Assembly (NCBI GenBank): GCA_012798365.1
Contig: JAAZNH010000365.1
Span: 1 to 8,777, forward strand
From: Methanomicrobiales archaeon
GTDB taxonomy: Archaea > Halobacteriota > Methanomicrobia > Methanomicrobiales > Methanospirillaceae
Length of the DNA: 8,777 nt
Direction: 5' to 3'
A program made the position numbers and the translations under genes. Below, in pieces: positions 1-5,803 of the stretch. The first letter of the stretch is position 1. Each line of letters opens with the position of its first letter. The notes beneath the pieces are model-generated. The model saw only the letters and a list, made by a program, of their open reading frames with translations, had not been told where the DNA came from and did no database searches.

Positions 1-178
1 CAACGCGTTCATGCGGCTGGCGGATATGGCGGAGCGGAAAGCTGCCGGGCAGGAACCGTCCCACGAGGAGTGGGGCTTCCTGGGGCAGTGCGAGGAGAGA
101 GACGATCTTTTCGGCGACATCGAACCGGCGTGGTTCGGCCGGCTCGAAAGCCCCCTGCGTGGTTTTGTTCCGCCGTAA
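1..178 (+). CDS. C-terminal 58 residues of an unrecognised protein (5' end outside window)
   Basis: An open frame enters from the left edge (first full codon at position 2) and ends at TAA 176-178. It encodes 58 residues that are hydrophilic, rich in Glu/Arg/Trp and end in RGFVPP. The segment has EPSHEEWGF around residues 18-26 and PAWFGRLESPLRGF near the end. There is no membrane segment or motif I can assign to a family. Third codon positions are GC-rich, as in the other genes here, which supports real coding. The gene converges on trm5, with the nested inverted repeat at 217-304 between them. I do not recognise the product, and a function should not be inferred from this fragment. Confidence 0.55.
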   Translation, partial: NAFMRLADMAERKAAGQEPSHEEWGFLGQCEERDDLFGDIEPAWFGRLESPLRGFVPP

Positions 179-216
179 AAACCTGGATATTGCCGGTATG
201 ATCCGGACCACCGGGG

Positions 217-304
217 CCGTGAAAGGCTATGGGGGGACCGGCCTTAGCCCACCCCCCCCAAAATTGTTAGGGGGGTGGGGTACCCCCGGCCCCCCCTTTC
301 ACGG
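217..304. repeat. Nested GC-rich inverted repeat (possible bidirectional terminator or small repeat element)
   Basis: The outer arms CCGTGAAAGG (217-226) and CCTTTCACGG (295-304) are perfect reverse complements. The inner arms CCCACCCCCC (248-257) and GGGGGGTGGG (270-279) are also perfect, with a 12-nt A/T-rich loop. Between them, G231-235 can pair with C290-294, and GGCC 240-243 with GGCC 288-291. GGGGTACCCC (277-286) is a further short palindrome. The element lies between two convergent genes and starts 19 nt after the trm5 stop, so it would be transcribed at the 3' end of both. This fits a stabilising or terminating 3' structure, although archaeal terminators are usually T-runs, which are absent here. 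It could also be a dispersed genomic repeat. Confidence 0.7.
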
Positions 305-322
305 AATCACCTTCGGGCGCAA

Positions 323-1234
323 TCAAAGTACTCGGATATCATATACCGCATGCCACTGGGCCGGTGAATACGAACGGACTACCCGTTCTGCAATGAGTTC
401 CCCGCGAAGCTCACAGATCCGGGCGGTATGCTCACCTTCCGAAGAAACAAGTGAGTAGAAATGAATGATGCCACCAGGCCGGCAGAGCCGGAATGCCTCC
501 GGCAGAAATTCCGTGCCGGACAAGGGCAGGTTCATGATAATGCGGTCGAACCTCCAGGACAGGACCTCTGCTAGCCTGCGGGAATCCGCTACAACCGGCA
601 GGATATTTTCCACACGGTTTATCCGGCAATTCTCCAGCATCAGGACAACAGCCTGCGGGTTGAGGTCGCAGGCAACAACAAGCGAAGCCCGCCCGGAAAG
701 GGCGATCGCAAACGGCCCGACACCGGCGAACATATCGAGAATGACTTCCCCCTCCTGCACCTGCTTTGCAATGCGCTGCCGTTCCGTGGAGAGCCGGGCT
801 GAGAAATAGGCTCCCGCCAGGTCAACGGTAAAGTGGTGCCCGTGCTCGATCACCTCGGTCCGGGTGGTCGGGGCTCCGGCAAGGATGGTGAACTCGCGGG
901 TGCGGTATTCCCCGGTCACTTCACCCTGAGCATATACTGCGGTGTGGAGCGACGGGCGCGAGGCAAGGATCTTCTCAGCGCCGGCCGGGTCATTGTCCTG
1001 CAGGATGGCAATTCCGCCCACCAGTTCATGGCGGGGCAGGGGTTCGCGGCCCGGGTGCGCCTCGAAACTATACAGCCCGGCTCCTTCACGGGGGCCGTTC
1101 AGGGGCAGGATGAGATCGCTGCCATCGCGCAGGACTTTGAGCATCGGATCGAGCGCGCCCTCCCGTATCAGCGCCTGCCGTATCGTCTCTCCGTCCCGCG
1201 CCGGGACCCGTAGTCCCCACTGCTCAACGCTCAT
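323..1234 (-). CDS. trm5: tRNA (guanine(37)-N1)-methyltransferase, Trm5 family
   Basis: This is a class I SAM-dependent methyltransferase of 303 residues that methylates N1 of G37, next to the tRNA anticodon. The modification prevents +1 frameshifting and starts wyosine synthesis in archaea. Residues 1-46 match the small N-terminal D1 domain that contacts the tRNA elbow. They are followed by a D2 segment (GGIAILQDN near 73) and the family signature AYFSARLSTER (142-152). SAM motif I is DMFAGVGPFA (167-176), motif II is the acidic ACDLNP (188-193), and the catalytic motif is NLPLSG (235-240). The C-terminus VRSYSPAQWHAVYDIRVL also fits Trm5. The protein is about 30 residues shorter than Methanocaldococcus Trm5b as I recall it, through a shortened D1-D2 linker. 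The ATG at 1234 has only a weak Shine-Dalgarno match and probably serves a leaderless transcript. The gene is divergent from HMG-CoA reductase. Confidence 0.93.
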   Translation of the reverse strand: MSVEQWGLRVPARDGETIRQALIREGALDPMLKVLRDGSDLILPLNGPREGAGLYSFEAHPGREPLPRHELVGGIAILQDNDPAGAEKILASRPSLHTAVYAQGEVTGEYRTREFTILAGAPTTRTEVIEHGHHFTVDLAGAYFSARLSTERQRIAKQVQEGEVILDMFAGVGPFAIALSGRASLVVACDLNPQAVVLMLENCRINRVENILPVVADSRRLAEVLSWRFDRIIMNLPLSGTEFLPEAFRLCRPGGIIHFYSLVSSEGEHTARICELRGELIAERVVRSYSPAQWHAVYDIRVL

Positions 1235-1277
1235 CTGACCACGTATATCATAACAGTATACGCACTAACCATTAATC
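1235..1277. promoter_or_regulatory. Divergent core promoters for trm5 and HMG-CoA reductase
   Basis: Only 43 bp separate the two start codons. CGTATA (1242-1247) and its reverse complement TATACG (1257-1262) form an inverted repeat with a 9-bp spacer. The left arm with following bases (TATATCAT, 1244-1251) is TATA-like and lies about 30 nt before the HMG-CoA reductase ATG. On the minus strand the right arm (GTATAC) lies about 25 nt before the trm5 ATG. Neither gene has a convincing Shine-Dalgarno sequence. Archaeal TATA boxes sit about 26 nt before the transcription start, so both mRNAs would begin at or within a few bases of their start codons. The promoter assignment is inferred from spacing. 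Confidence 0.55.
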
Positions 1278-2555
1278 ATGGCTGATGATGCCGGGCAGCA
1301 GGATACAAAAAAGAACGGCGCAATGCCAGGCCGGGACAGCGAGAGAGACATGTTAGTCAAGAACAGGCTCCGGGACGGTTCGCTCAAGCTCTATGAGCTC
1401 GACAGGGAACTCTCTCCTATCGATGCGATCCGGGTCCGGCGCGAGTATATCGAGGCCGAGACCGGGACAAAGATGGAGAATGTCGGGATCTTCTCCATTG
1501 ATGTCGAACGGGTCGTGAAGCGGAACTGCGAGAACATGATCGGTGCCGTGCAGGTGCCCGTGGGGGTTGCCGGCCCGGTACAGGTGAACGGTGTGCACGC
1601 GCAGGGCAGCTACTGGCTGCCGCTTGCAACCACCGAAGGCGCCCTTATCGCATCGGTGAACCGGGGCTGCAGCGCCATCACAAAAGCCGGTGGTGCCGAT
1701 GTCCGCATCATCCATGACGGGATGACCCGGGCACCGGTCTTTGCCACGGACAGCGTGGCCCATGCCGTGCAGGTCTGCGACTGGGTGAAACTCCACCGCG
1801 ATGAACTCAAAACCCTTGCCGAGAGCACCACATCGCACGGGAAACTGTCGGATATTGTCACGTTCATTGCCGGAACAAGCGTCTATGTCCGGCTGGAGTT
1901 TGACACAAAAGACGCCATGGGCATGAACATGGTCACCATTGCAGGCGGGAAAGTCGCCGACCTGATTGCCCAGGCAACCGGAGCGCGGCTTATCGCCCTC
2001 TCCGGCAACATGTGCACAGACAAGAAACCTGCGGCAATCAACGGCATCATGGGCCGGGGCCGCAGTGTCGTTGCCGGCATCGCACTCACGCACGAGCTTA
2101 TCAGCACTGTGTTCAAGACCGATGCCCGGAGTATCGCCGAGGTCAACTACCGGAAAAACCTCGTTGGATCAGCCCGTGCAGGCGCAACCGGGTTCAACGC
2201 CCATGCCGCCAACGTGGTTGCTGCCATGTTCATTGCCTGTGGGCAGGATGCCGCCCACGCCATTGATGGCAGCACATGCATTACGACCGTGGACCTCACG
2301 GAAACCGGCGCATATATCGCTATAACCCTGCCCTCCCTCCCGGTCGGGACCGTTGGCGGGGGGACAAGCGTTGACACCCAGCAGGAATGCCTCCGTCTCC
2401 TCGGCGTTGCCGGCAGCGGAACGCCCCCCGGGACGAATGCCAGGAAGTTTGCCGAGATTATCGGCACCGCAGTCCTTGCCGGCGAACTCTCGCTCCTTGG
2501 CGCCCTTGCCGCCCAGCACCTTGCCCGCGCCCACCAGCAGCTGGGCCGGGGATAA
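1278..2555 (+). CDS. hmgA: Hydroxymethylglutaryl-CoA reductase (class I, NADPH)
   Basis: This 425-residue enzyme reduces HMG-CoA to mevalonate with two NADPH, the committed step to isoprenoids and archaeal ether-lipid side chains. The substrate and dimer motif ENMIGAVQVPVGVAGP is at 85-100. Catalytic Glu120 is in TTEGAL, the NADPH-binding DAMGMNM is at 212-218, catalytic Lys249 is in SGNMCTDKKPAAIN, Asp324 is in GQDAA, GTVGGGT is at 357-363, and catalytic His414 is in AAQHLARAH. All four residues of the class I catalytic set are present. There is no N-terminal membrane anchor, so it is a soluble archaeal form, slightly longer than usual because of a hydrophilic N-terminus. In-frame ATGs at codons 16 and 25 are alternative starts. 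The ATG at 1278 is preferred because it sits at a near-leaderless distance from the TATA-like box. Confidence 0.97.
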   Translation: MADDAGQQDTKKNGAMPGRDSERDMLVKNRLRDGSLKLYELDRELSPIDAIRVRREYIEAETGTKMENVGIFSIDVERVVKRNCENMIGAVQVPVGVAGPVQVNGVHAQGSYWLPLATTEGALIASVNRGCSAITKAGGADVRIIHDGMTRAPVFATDSVAHAVQVCDWVKLHRDELKTLAESTTSHGKLSDIVTFIAGTSVYVRLEFDTKDAMGMNMVTIAGGKVADLIAQATGARLIALSGNMCTDKKPAAINGIMGRGRSVVAGIALTHELISTVFKTDARSIAEVNYRKNLVGSARAGATGFNAHAANVVAAMFIACGQDAAHAIDGSTCITTVDLTETGAYIAITLPSLPVGTVGGGTSVDTQQECLRLLGVAGSGTPPGTNARKFAEIIGTAVLAGELSLLGALAAQHLARAHQQLGRG

Positions 2556-2566
2556 CCTCTTTTTCA
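2556..2566 (+). terminator. T-rich stretch directly after HMG-CoA reductase stop
   Basis: CCTCTTTTTC follows the TAA at 2553-2555 immediately, with five consecutive T at 2560-2564. Euryarchaeal intrinsic termination relies on short T-runs without a required hairpin, so this is a plausible terminator. The rest of the 125-bp convergent gap, up to the DUF6498 stop at 2681, shows only short palindromes and no gene. Confidence 0.4.
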
Positions 2567-2680
2567 CGCACCGGCGGGGATAAGCTGCCGCGCTGAACGA
2601 TAATCGCGTGATCGCATATTCCTCTGGTGCCTCACGCTGGATGATGCATGACGGCCCGGGATACCCAGCCAGATGGCCGT

Positions 2681-3400
2681 TCAGAACCAGATGAACCCGG
2701 CCGATACGTCCGGGTGCGCCTCACGATTGTGCAGCACGATGTGCATCCGGACATCCATGTACATTTTCAGGAGCAGGAAGACAACAAGCAGGGGAAGGAC
2801 GGTCTCGATCCCGATCAGCTGGAGGAATGCTGCGATCATCCCGCCGATAATCATCGTCAGGTGCATGGGTACGATGCGGTTGTAAGGTATGAGGATCGCC
2901 ATAGCCATATAATCGCCTCCCCTTTTTTCCGTCCTGTTGTGAAAGAGAAAAGAGAAGAGGTGGCTGAGAAAAAAGATACCGCAGATGATCCCACCGCTCC
3001 CCGCCATGTACTCCACCGGCCCGAACTCACCTTCGTAAAAAAAGAGGAAGTAGTAGAAGAGGTGAAAGAGGCCGTAGTGGAACAGGAAGAAACCGGCCAC
3101 GAGGATCTTGTAGGTCCAGACCCTGCCCCGGCTCGCAACCGGGCCCCGCCCGGTCCACTCCTCCGCCTTGCCCAGCTCTTCGGCAAGAAGTGCCGTGTCC
3201 GCAGTGAGGAGCTTGACGGCACTGAACAACCCGATGATGATACTCTGCAGCCAGAACGTAAAGAGGATGGTTGCCGTATCCCAGTTCTGCAGGATGGCAA
3301 GCCCGATGGTGACGAGGTTGGCAATAATGAGGCCGATGACCGGAGGAGTCAGGTCAGATCCCGTGGGAAGGACGCGTTTAAAAACGGGCGGGAGATTCAT
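2681..3400 (-). CDS. DUF6498 family integral membrane protein, function unknown
   Basis: From the ATG at 3400 this encodes 239 residues with about six hydrophobic helices, at roughly residues 19-37, 44-64, 97-122, 134-155, 177-196 and 198-215. Features I associate with DUF6498 are FLFHYGLFHLFYYF in the third helix, HNRTEKRGGDYMAMAI followed by IVPMHLTMIIGG, and the final LLLKMYMDVRMHIVLH. The His- and Arg-rich loops suggest metal or lipid-headgroup contact, but no activity is known for the family. Reading could also begin 11 codons upstream at TTG 3433, which has GGTGA 12 nt before it; ATG is preferred. The gene is downstream of the permease on the same strand but separated by 135 bp with its own promoter-like box. 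A longer open frame on the opposite strand (2648-3520) is a composition shadow of this gene. Confidence 0.85.
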   Translation of the reverse strand: MNLPPVFKRVLPTGSDLTPPVIGLIIANLVTIGLAILQNWDTATILFTFWLQSIIIGLFSAVKLLTADTALLAEELGKAEEWTGRGPVASRGRVWTYKILVAGFFLFHYGLFHLFYYFLFFYEGEFGPVEYMAGSGGIICGIFFLSHLFSFLFHNRTEKRGGDYMAMAILIPYNRIVPMHLTMIIGGMIAAFLQLIGIETVLPLLVVFLLLKMYMDVRMHIVLHNREAHPDVSAGFIWF

Positions 3401-3479
3401 ATCGCTATGCTTGAGATTGGCGCCCGAAAACAAGGTTGTTGTGGTTCACCCGGAATAAAAAGAATGACGAAATATGGTA

Positions 3480-3489
3480 CAAATATTCG
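3480..3489 (-). promoter_or_regulatory. Putative BRE/TATA box for the DUF6498 gene
   Basis: On the minus strand this reads CGAATATTTG, an archaeal BRE/TATA-like box. An identical 10-mer occurs upstream of rimI at 5817-5826. A start of transcription about 26 nt further on (near 3458) would give a leader of about 25 nt to the TTG at 3433 or about 57 nt to the ATG at 3400. It is inferred from sequence and spacing only. Confidence 0.45.
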
Positions 3490-3510
3490 GAAAAAATGCA
3501 GGCTGTTCAA

Positions 3511-3528
3511 TTTTTCATGAATGAAAAA
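3511..3528. repeat. Perfect AT-rich dyad TTTTTCATGAATGAAAAA between permease and DUF6498 gene
   Basis: The arms TTTTTCAT (3511-3518) and ATGAAAAA (3521-3528) are perfect reverse complements around a 2-bp centre. The dyad begins 7 nt beyond the permease stop and supplies T5 runs on both strands, and another minus-strand T6 run lies at 3491-3496. It could act as the permease terminator. It also sits about 20 bp upstream of the putative TATA box of the DUF6498 gene, a position open to a DNA-binding regulator. The sequence alone does not separate these options. Confidence 0.5.
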
Positions 3529-3535
3529 GGGATTA

Positions 3536-5179
3536 TTACTGTTTTGTCCGCTTGTCCGGGAAGAGCTCGTCAAACGTCTTCTCATCACGGTTCATATACT
3601 TGAACGCTTTGATGCGGCCGGTCTTCCGCCCGACCCAGTAAATGATCATCGGCAGGAACAAGACCGGTATCGACAGATAGAGCGAGCCGGAGAGTTCCGG
3701 ATTGAATGCGAGAACAACAAGGGCGATGACCTCAAGGACAACCCCGATAATGACCGGCATCCAGGGAGAGAGGGGTGCCGGGGCGATGATATCCGCATCT
3801 GTGTACCCGCGTTCATAGATCCGCTTACGGAACATGACCTGGGCCACGCAGATCGAGATCCAGCAGATTGCACCGGTGAAGGCCGAGACGGAAAGGAGCC
3901 AGATGTAGAGCTGGCCCTCCCCGTTGGTGAACCACCAGAGGGAGAGGACAAGCCAGCAGCACGCCAGTGTCACCAGGGTCCCCACCATGGGAACGCAGTT
4001 CCGGTTCAGCTTCGAGAGGAATTTCGGGGCCATACCTTCCACGGACAGCCCGTACAGGGCGCGGACCGCCCCGTAAAAGCCGCTGTTGGCGCAGGAGAAT
4101 GCCGCGGTCAGGACAATGAACGAGAGGATCGCGGCGGCTTCCGAAAAGCCATACTTTGCAAGGGCCGTTGAGAAGACACTGTCGGTCAGACCTGCTTCAG
4201 CGTACGGGATGATGAGGATCAGGAAGAGGATTGGGAGAATGTCAACACGGATGATCCGGTGTACTACCTGCCGGCAGGCCTTTGGTACGGTCTTTTTCGG
4301 GTCCTGGGTCTCCGCTGCGGCAAGGCCGACAATCTCCGAACCCTGGAAGTTCACCAGGATCAGGGCCATGTTCGCAACGAGGATGAACCATCCGGCCGGG
4401 AAGAACGCATCATACATGCTCTGGTCAGAGGGAAGAACAACACTTGTGCCAATGAAACCTGCGGTTCCAATCAGACCAAGGACGATCAGGGCAGCGACTG
4501 CACAGAAGATCACGTTGTGGGCGATCTTGACAACCGCAAGGGTGCTCTCCACCCAGCCGAACCCGCCGACCTGGATCAGGTTCAGGATGGTGATCAGGAC
4601 AAGGAATGCAACCGCCCAGAGTACAACCGGCACCTGGGGTGCAAAGACATGCATGATGATCCCGCCCGCCACGGCTTCTGATGGGATATAGGCACACCAG
4701 TTAAACCAGTAACTCCAGCCGGTACCGACAGCCCAGGTGGGCGAGATGAACTCCGCGGAATAACTGATGAAGTTGCCCTGCCTTGGGATATTGACCAGCA
4801 GTTCGGCAAACGACTGCATGACCGTATAGATGATCAGGCCCCCGATTGCGTAAAGGAGGAGGACACTCGGGCCCATCTCGGAGATCAGGTATCCTGTCCC
4901 GAGGAAATAACAGGAGCCGATAATTCCGCCGATGGCAATCAGGTTTGCCATCCAGGGTTTGATACCCCGGCTCAGGCCGAACTCGCCCATGGGGGGCAGG
5001 GGGTCGCGCGGCGGATGGTGGTGTTCAATACTCTCCTGTATATCCTGTTTCTGGCGTTCCGGGTCCGGGAAGATATTCTCTGTAGCATCGTTCCCGTTAC
5101 GAGAGGATTCCGGGGTCTTGTCGCTGCTGGTCACACGGCATTCACTTGGTTCCTTTCTGGATACCACAGTGGTAAACAA
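3536..5179 (-). CDS. APC-superfamily amino acid permease (AAT family)
   Basis: This is a secondary transporter with about 12 membrane helices (from residue ~76 to ~516 of 547), expected to import amino acids or related amines with protons across the cytoplasmic membrane. Helix 1 has AIGGIIGSCYFLGTG (82-96), helix 3 region SFAELL...PRQGNF, helix 6 NFQGSEIVGLAAAETQDPKKTVPKA (277-301), and helix 8 AFSCANSGFYGAVRALYGLS (360-379). All are typical of the AAT group. Substrate cannot be read from sequence. Where the family usually has IGTG in helix 1, this protein has IGSC, so Cys90 replaces a glycine. The first ~63 residues are hydrophilic with a His-rich patch (HHHPP, 53-57). The start is uncertain: TTG at 5179 abuts a hairpin, and the alternatives are GTG 5167, GTG 5134 and ATG 4990. 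Confidence 0.9.
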   Translation of the reverse strand: MFTTVVSRKEPSECRVTSSDKTPESSRNGNDATENIFPDPERQKQDIQESIEHHHPPRDPLPPMGEFGLSRGIKPWMANLIAIGGIIGSCYFLGTGYLISEMGPSVLLLYAIGGLIIYTVMQSFAELLVNIPRQGNFISYSAEFISPTWAVGTGWSYWFNWCAYIPSEAVAGGIIMHVFAPQVPVVLWAVAFLVLITILNLIQVGGFGWVESTLAVVKIAHNVIFCAVAALIVLGLIGTAGFIGTSVVLPSDQSMYDAFFPAGWFILVANMALILVNFQGSEIVGLAAAETQDPKKTVPKACRQVVHRIIRVDILPILFLILIIPYAEAGLTDSVFSTALAKYGFSEAAAILSFIVLTAAFSCANSGFYGAVRALYGLSVEGMAPKFLSKLNRNCVPMVGTLVTLACCWLVLSLWWFTNGEGQLYIWLLSVSAFTGAICWISICVAQVMFRKRIYERGYTDADIIAPAPLSPWMPVIIGVVLEVIALVVLAFNPELSGSLYLSIPVLFLPMIIYWVGRKTGRIKAFKYMNRDEKTFDELFPDKRTKQ

Positions 5180-5180
5180 T

Positions 5181-5212
5181 GCAGGGAAAAAACATTTTTC
5201 TTTTTTTCCTGC
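5181..5212 (-). repeat. Hairpin directly upstream of the permease TTG
   Basis: The arms 5181-5192 (GCAGGGAAAAAA) and 5201-5212 (TTTTTTTCCTGC) pair over 12 positions with one G-U, leaving an 8-nt loop. Transcribed on the minus strand, the stem ends one base before the possible TTG start at 5179 and contains a U6 run followed by CCCUGC. It may be an attenuator-like or terminator-like leader structure. It may also simply argue that the true permease start lies further inside the frame. Confidence 0.55.
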
Positions 5213-5226
5213 TGCACCACGCCGTT

Positions 5227-5274
5227 AAAATACGACTTCAGGTTACCAGAAATGGCAAAATATGACTGGAGGTT
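5227..5274 (-). promoter_or_regulatory. Two imperfect 18-bp direct repeats, 30 bp apart, upstream of permease
   Basis: Plus-strand copies AAAATACGACTTCAGGTT (5227-5244) and AAAATATGACTGGAGGTT (5257-5274) agree at 15 of 18 positions and are offset by exactly 30 bp, close to three helical turns. On the permease strand each reads AACCT..AGTC.TATTTT, so each copy ends in a TATA-like element. Probable roles are tandem operator sites or duplicated promoters. No regulator gene is adjacent. Confidence 0.5.
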
Positions 5275-5287
5275 TCCCGGACGGGAA
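5274..5287. repeat. 14-bp dyad TTCCCGGACGGGAA after rimI
   Basis: The arms TTCCCG (5274-5279) and CGGGAA (5282-5287) are perfect reverse complements around GA, and CCGGA/TCCGG (5277-5281/5288-5292) gives a second overlapping pairing. It lies 21 nt downstream of the rimI stop and touches the upstream copy of the direct repeats. It could be a rimI 3' hairpin or part of the permease control region. Confidence 0.45.
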
Positions 5288-5308
5288 TCCGGTCGCTGAG
5301 CGGCAGGT

Positions 5309-5794
5309 TCAGAACCGGAACCACTTCATCATGACCAGCGCATCCTCTCCGTTGGAATAATAGCTGTCAATGCCAAAGACGTTCTGGTATCCCATGCGCT
5401 GGTAAAACTTCTGTGCCACGGTATTGGATACGCGCACTTCGAGCTGGACACCGGTTGCGAGTTCGAGGGCGAACTGCTGTTCTGCGCGGCTGACTAGCTG
5501 CCTGCCGATGCTGCGGTTCCGGAACAGGGAACTCACCGCAAGGTTGCACAGGTGCCCATAGATGTTCTCGCCGGTATCTTCAAGGGCCCCGACAACAAAT
5601 CCTGCAACAGCACCATCACAGACAGCAACAAAATACGTGGTGGGATAATACGCCAGGGCTTCAAGAAAGACTCCCTGTTCCCAGGGGTCAATAAATGATT
5701 CCTTTTCGATAGCAACGATTGCACCAATATCCGTTGGCACAGCTCTTCGGATATACGGCTGGACCGGGGGTATCATTTCGCGGGGCCTGATCAT
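5309..5794 (-). CDS. rimI: Ribosomal-protein-alanine N-acetyltransferase, GNAT family (RimI-like)
   Basis: This GNAT-fold enzyme has 161 residues from the ATG at 5794. It is expected to transfer acetyl from acetyl-CoA to protein N-termini; archaeal RimI homologues act broadly as N-terminal acetyltransferases. The frame YIRRAVPTDIGAIVAIE (14-30) is the usual RimI opening. HLCNLAVSSLFRNRSIGRQL (81-100) holds the acetyl-CoA pyrophosphate loop, with Ser in one of the glycine positions. LEVRVSNTVAQKFYQRMGY (118-136) is the classic motif B region. The end has YYSNGEDALVMMKWF. The frame is open to GTG 5839, but ATG 5794 lies about 28 nt downstream of a TATA-like box and matches family length; ATG 5776 is a further option. 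It is the first gene of the minus-strand trio. Confidence 0.9.
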   Translation of the reverse strand: MIRPREMIPPVQPYIRRAVPTDIGAIVAIEKESFIDPWEQGVFLEALAYYPTTYFVAVCDGAVAGFVVGALEDTGENIYGHLCNLAVSSLFRNRSIGRQLVSRAEQQFALELATGVQLEVRVSNTVAQKFYQRMGYQNVFGIDSYYSNGEDALVMMKWFRF

Positions 5795-5803
5795 GGAAGT
5801 TCC

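Noticed and set aside
159..458. Plus-strand open frame crossing the left intergenic region into trm5
   Set aside because: It spans the inverted repeat (hence runs of Pro/Gly) and overlaps the trm5 3' end; no ribosome site or motif.
833..1213. Plus-strand open frames antisense to trm5 (also 465-809 and 942-1238)
   Set aside because: They mirror a complete Trm5 with all catalytic motifs and have no recognisable products.
1353..2093. Minus-strand open frame of 246 codons
   Set aside because: Antisense to HMG-CoA reductase; rich in His/Asp/Gly without domain logic.
2648..3520. Plus-strand open frame of 290 codons, longer than the gene opposite it
   Set aside because: Its product is a charge-rich shadow of the six-helix DUF6498 protein on the minus strand, which has family motifs. 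Antisense of hydrophobic codons in GC-rich DNA commonly stays open.
3521..4171. Plus-strand open frame of 216 codons, and others at 4086-4691 and 4259-4681
   Set aside because: All lie antisense to the amino acid permease, whose transporter motifs and helices are clear; no family features on the plus strand.
3536..5794. Single rimI-permease-DUF6498 operon
   Set aside because: Gaps of about 130 bp with dyads, T-runs and promoter-like boxes between each pair make separate transcripts at least as likely, so co-transcription is not claimed.
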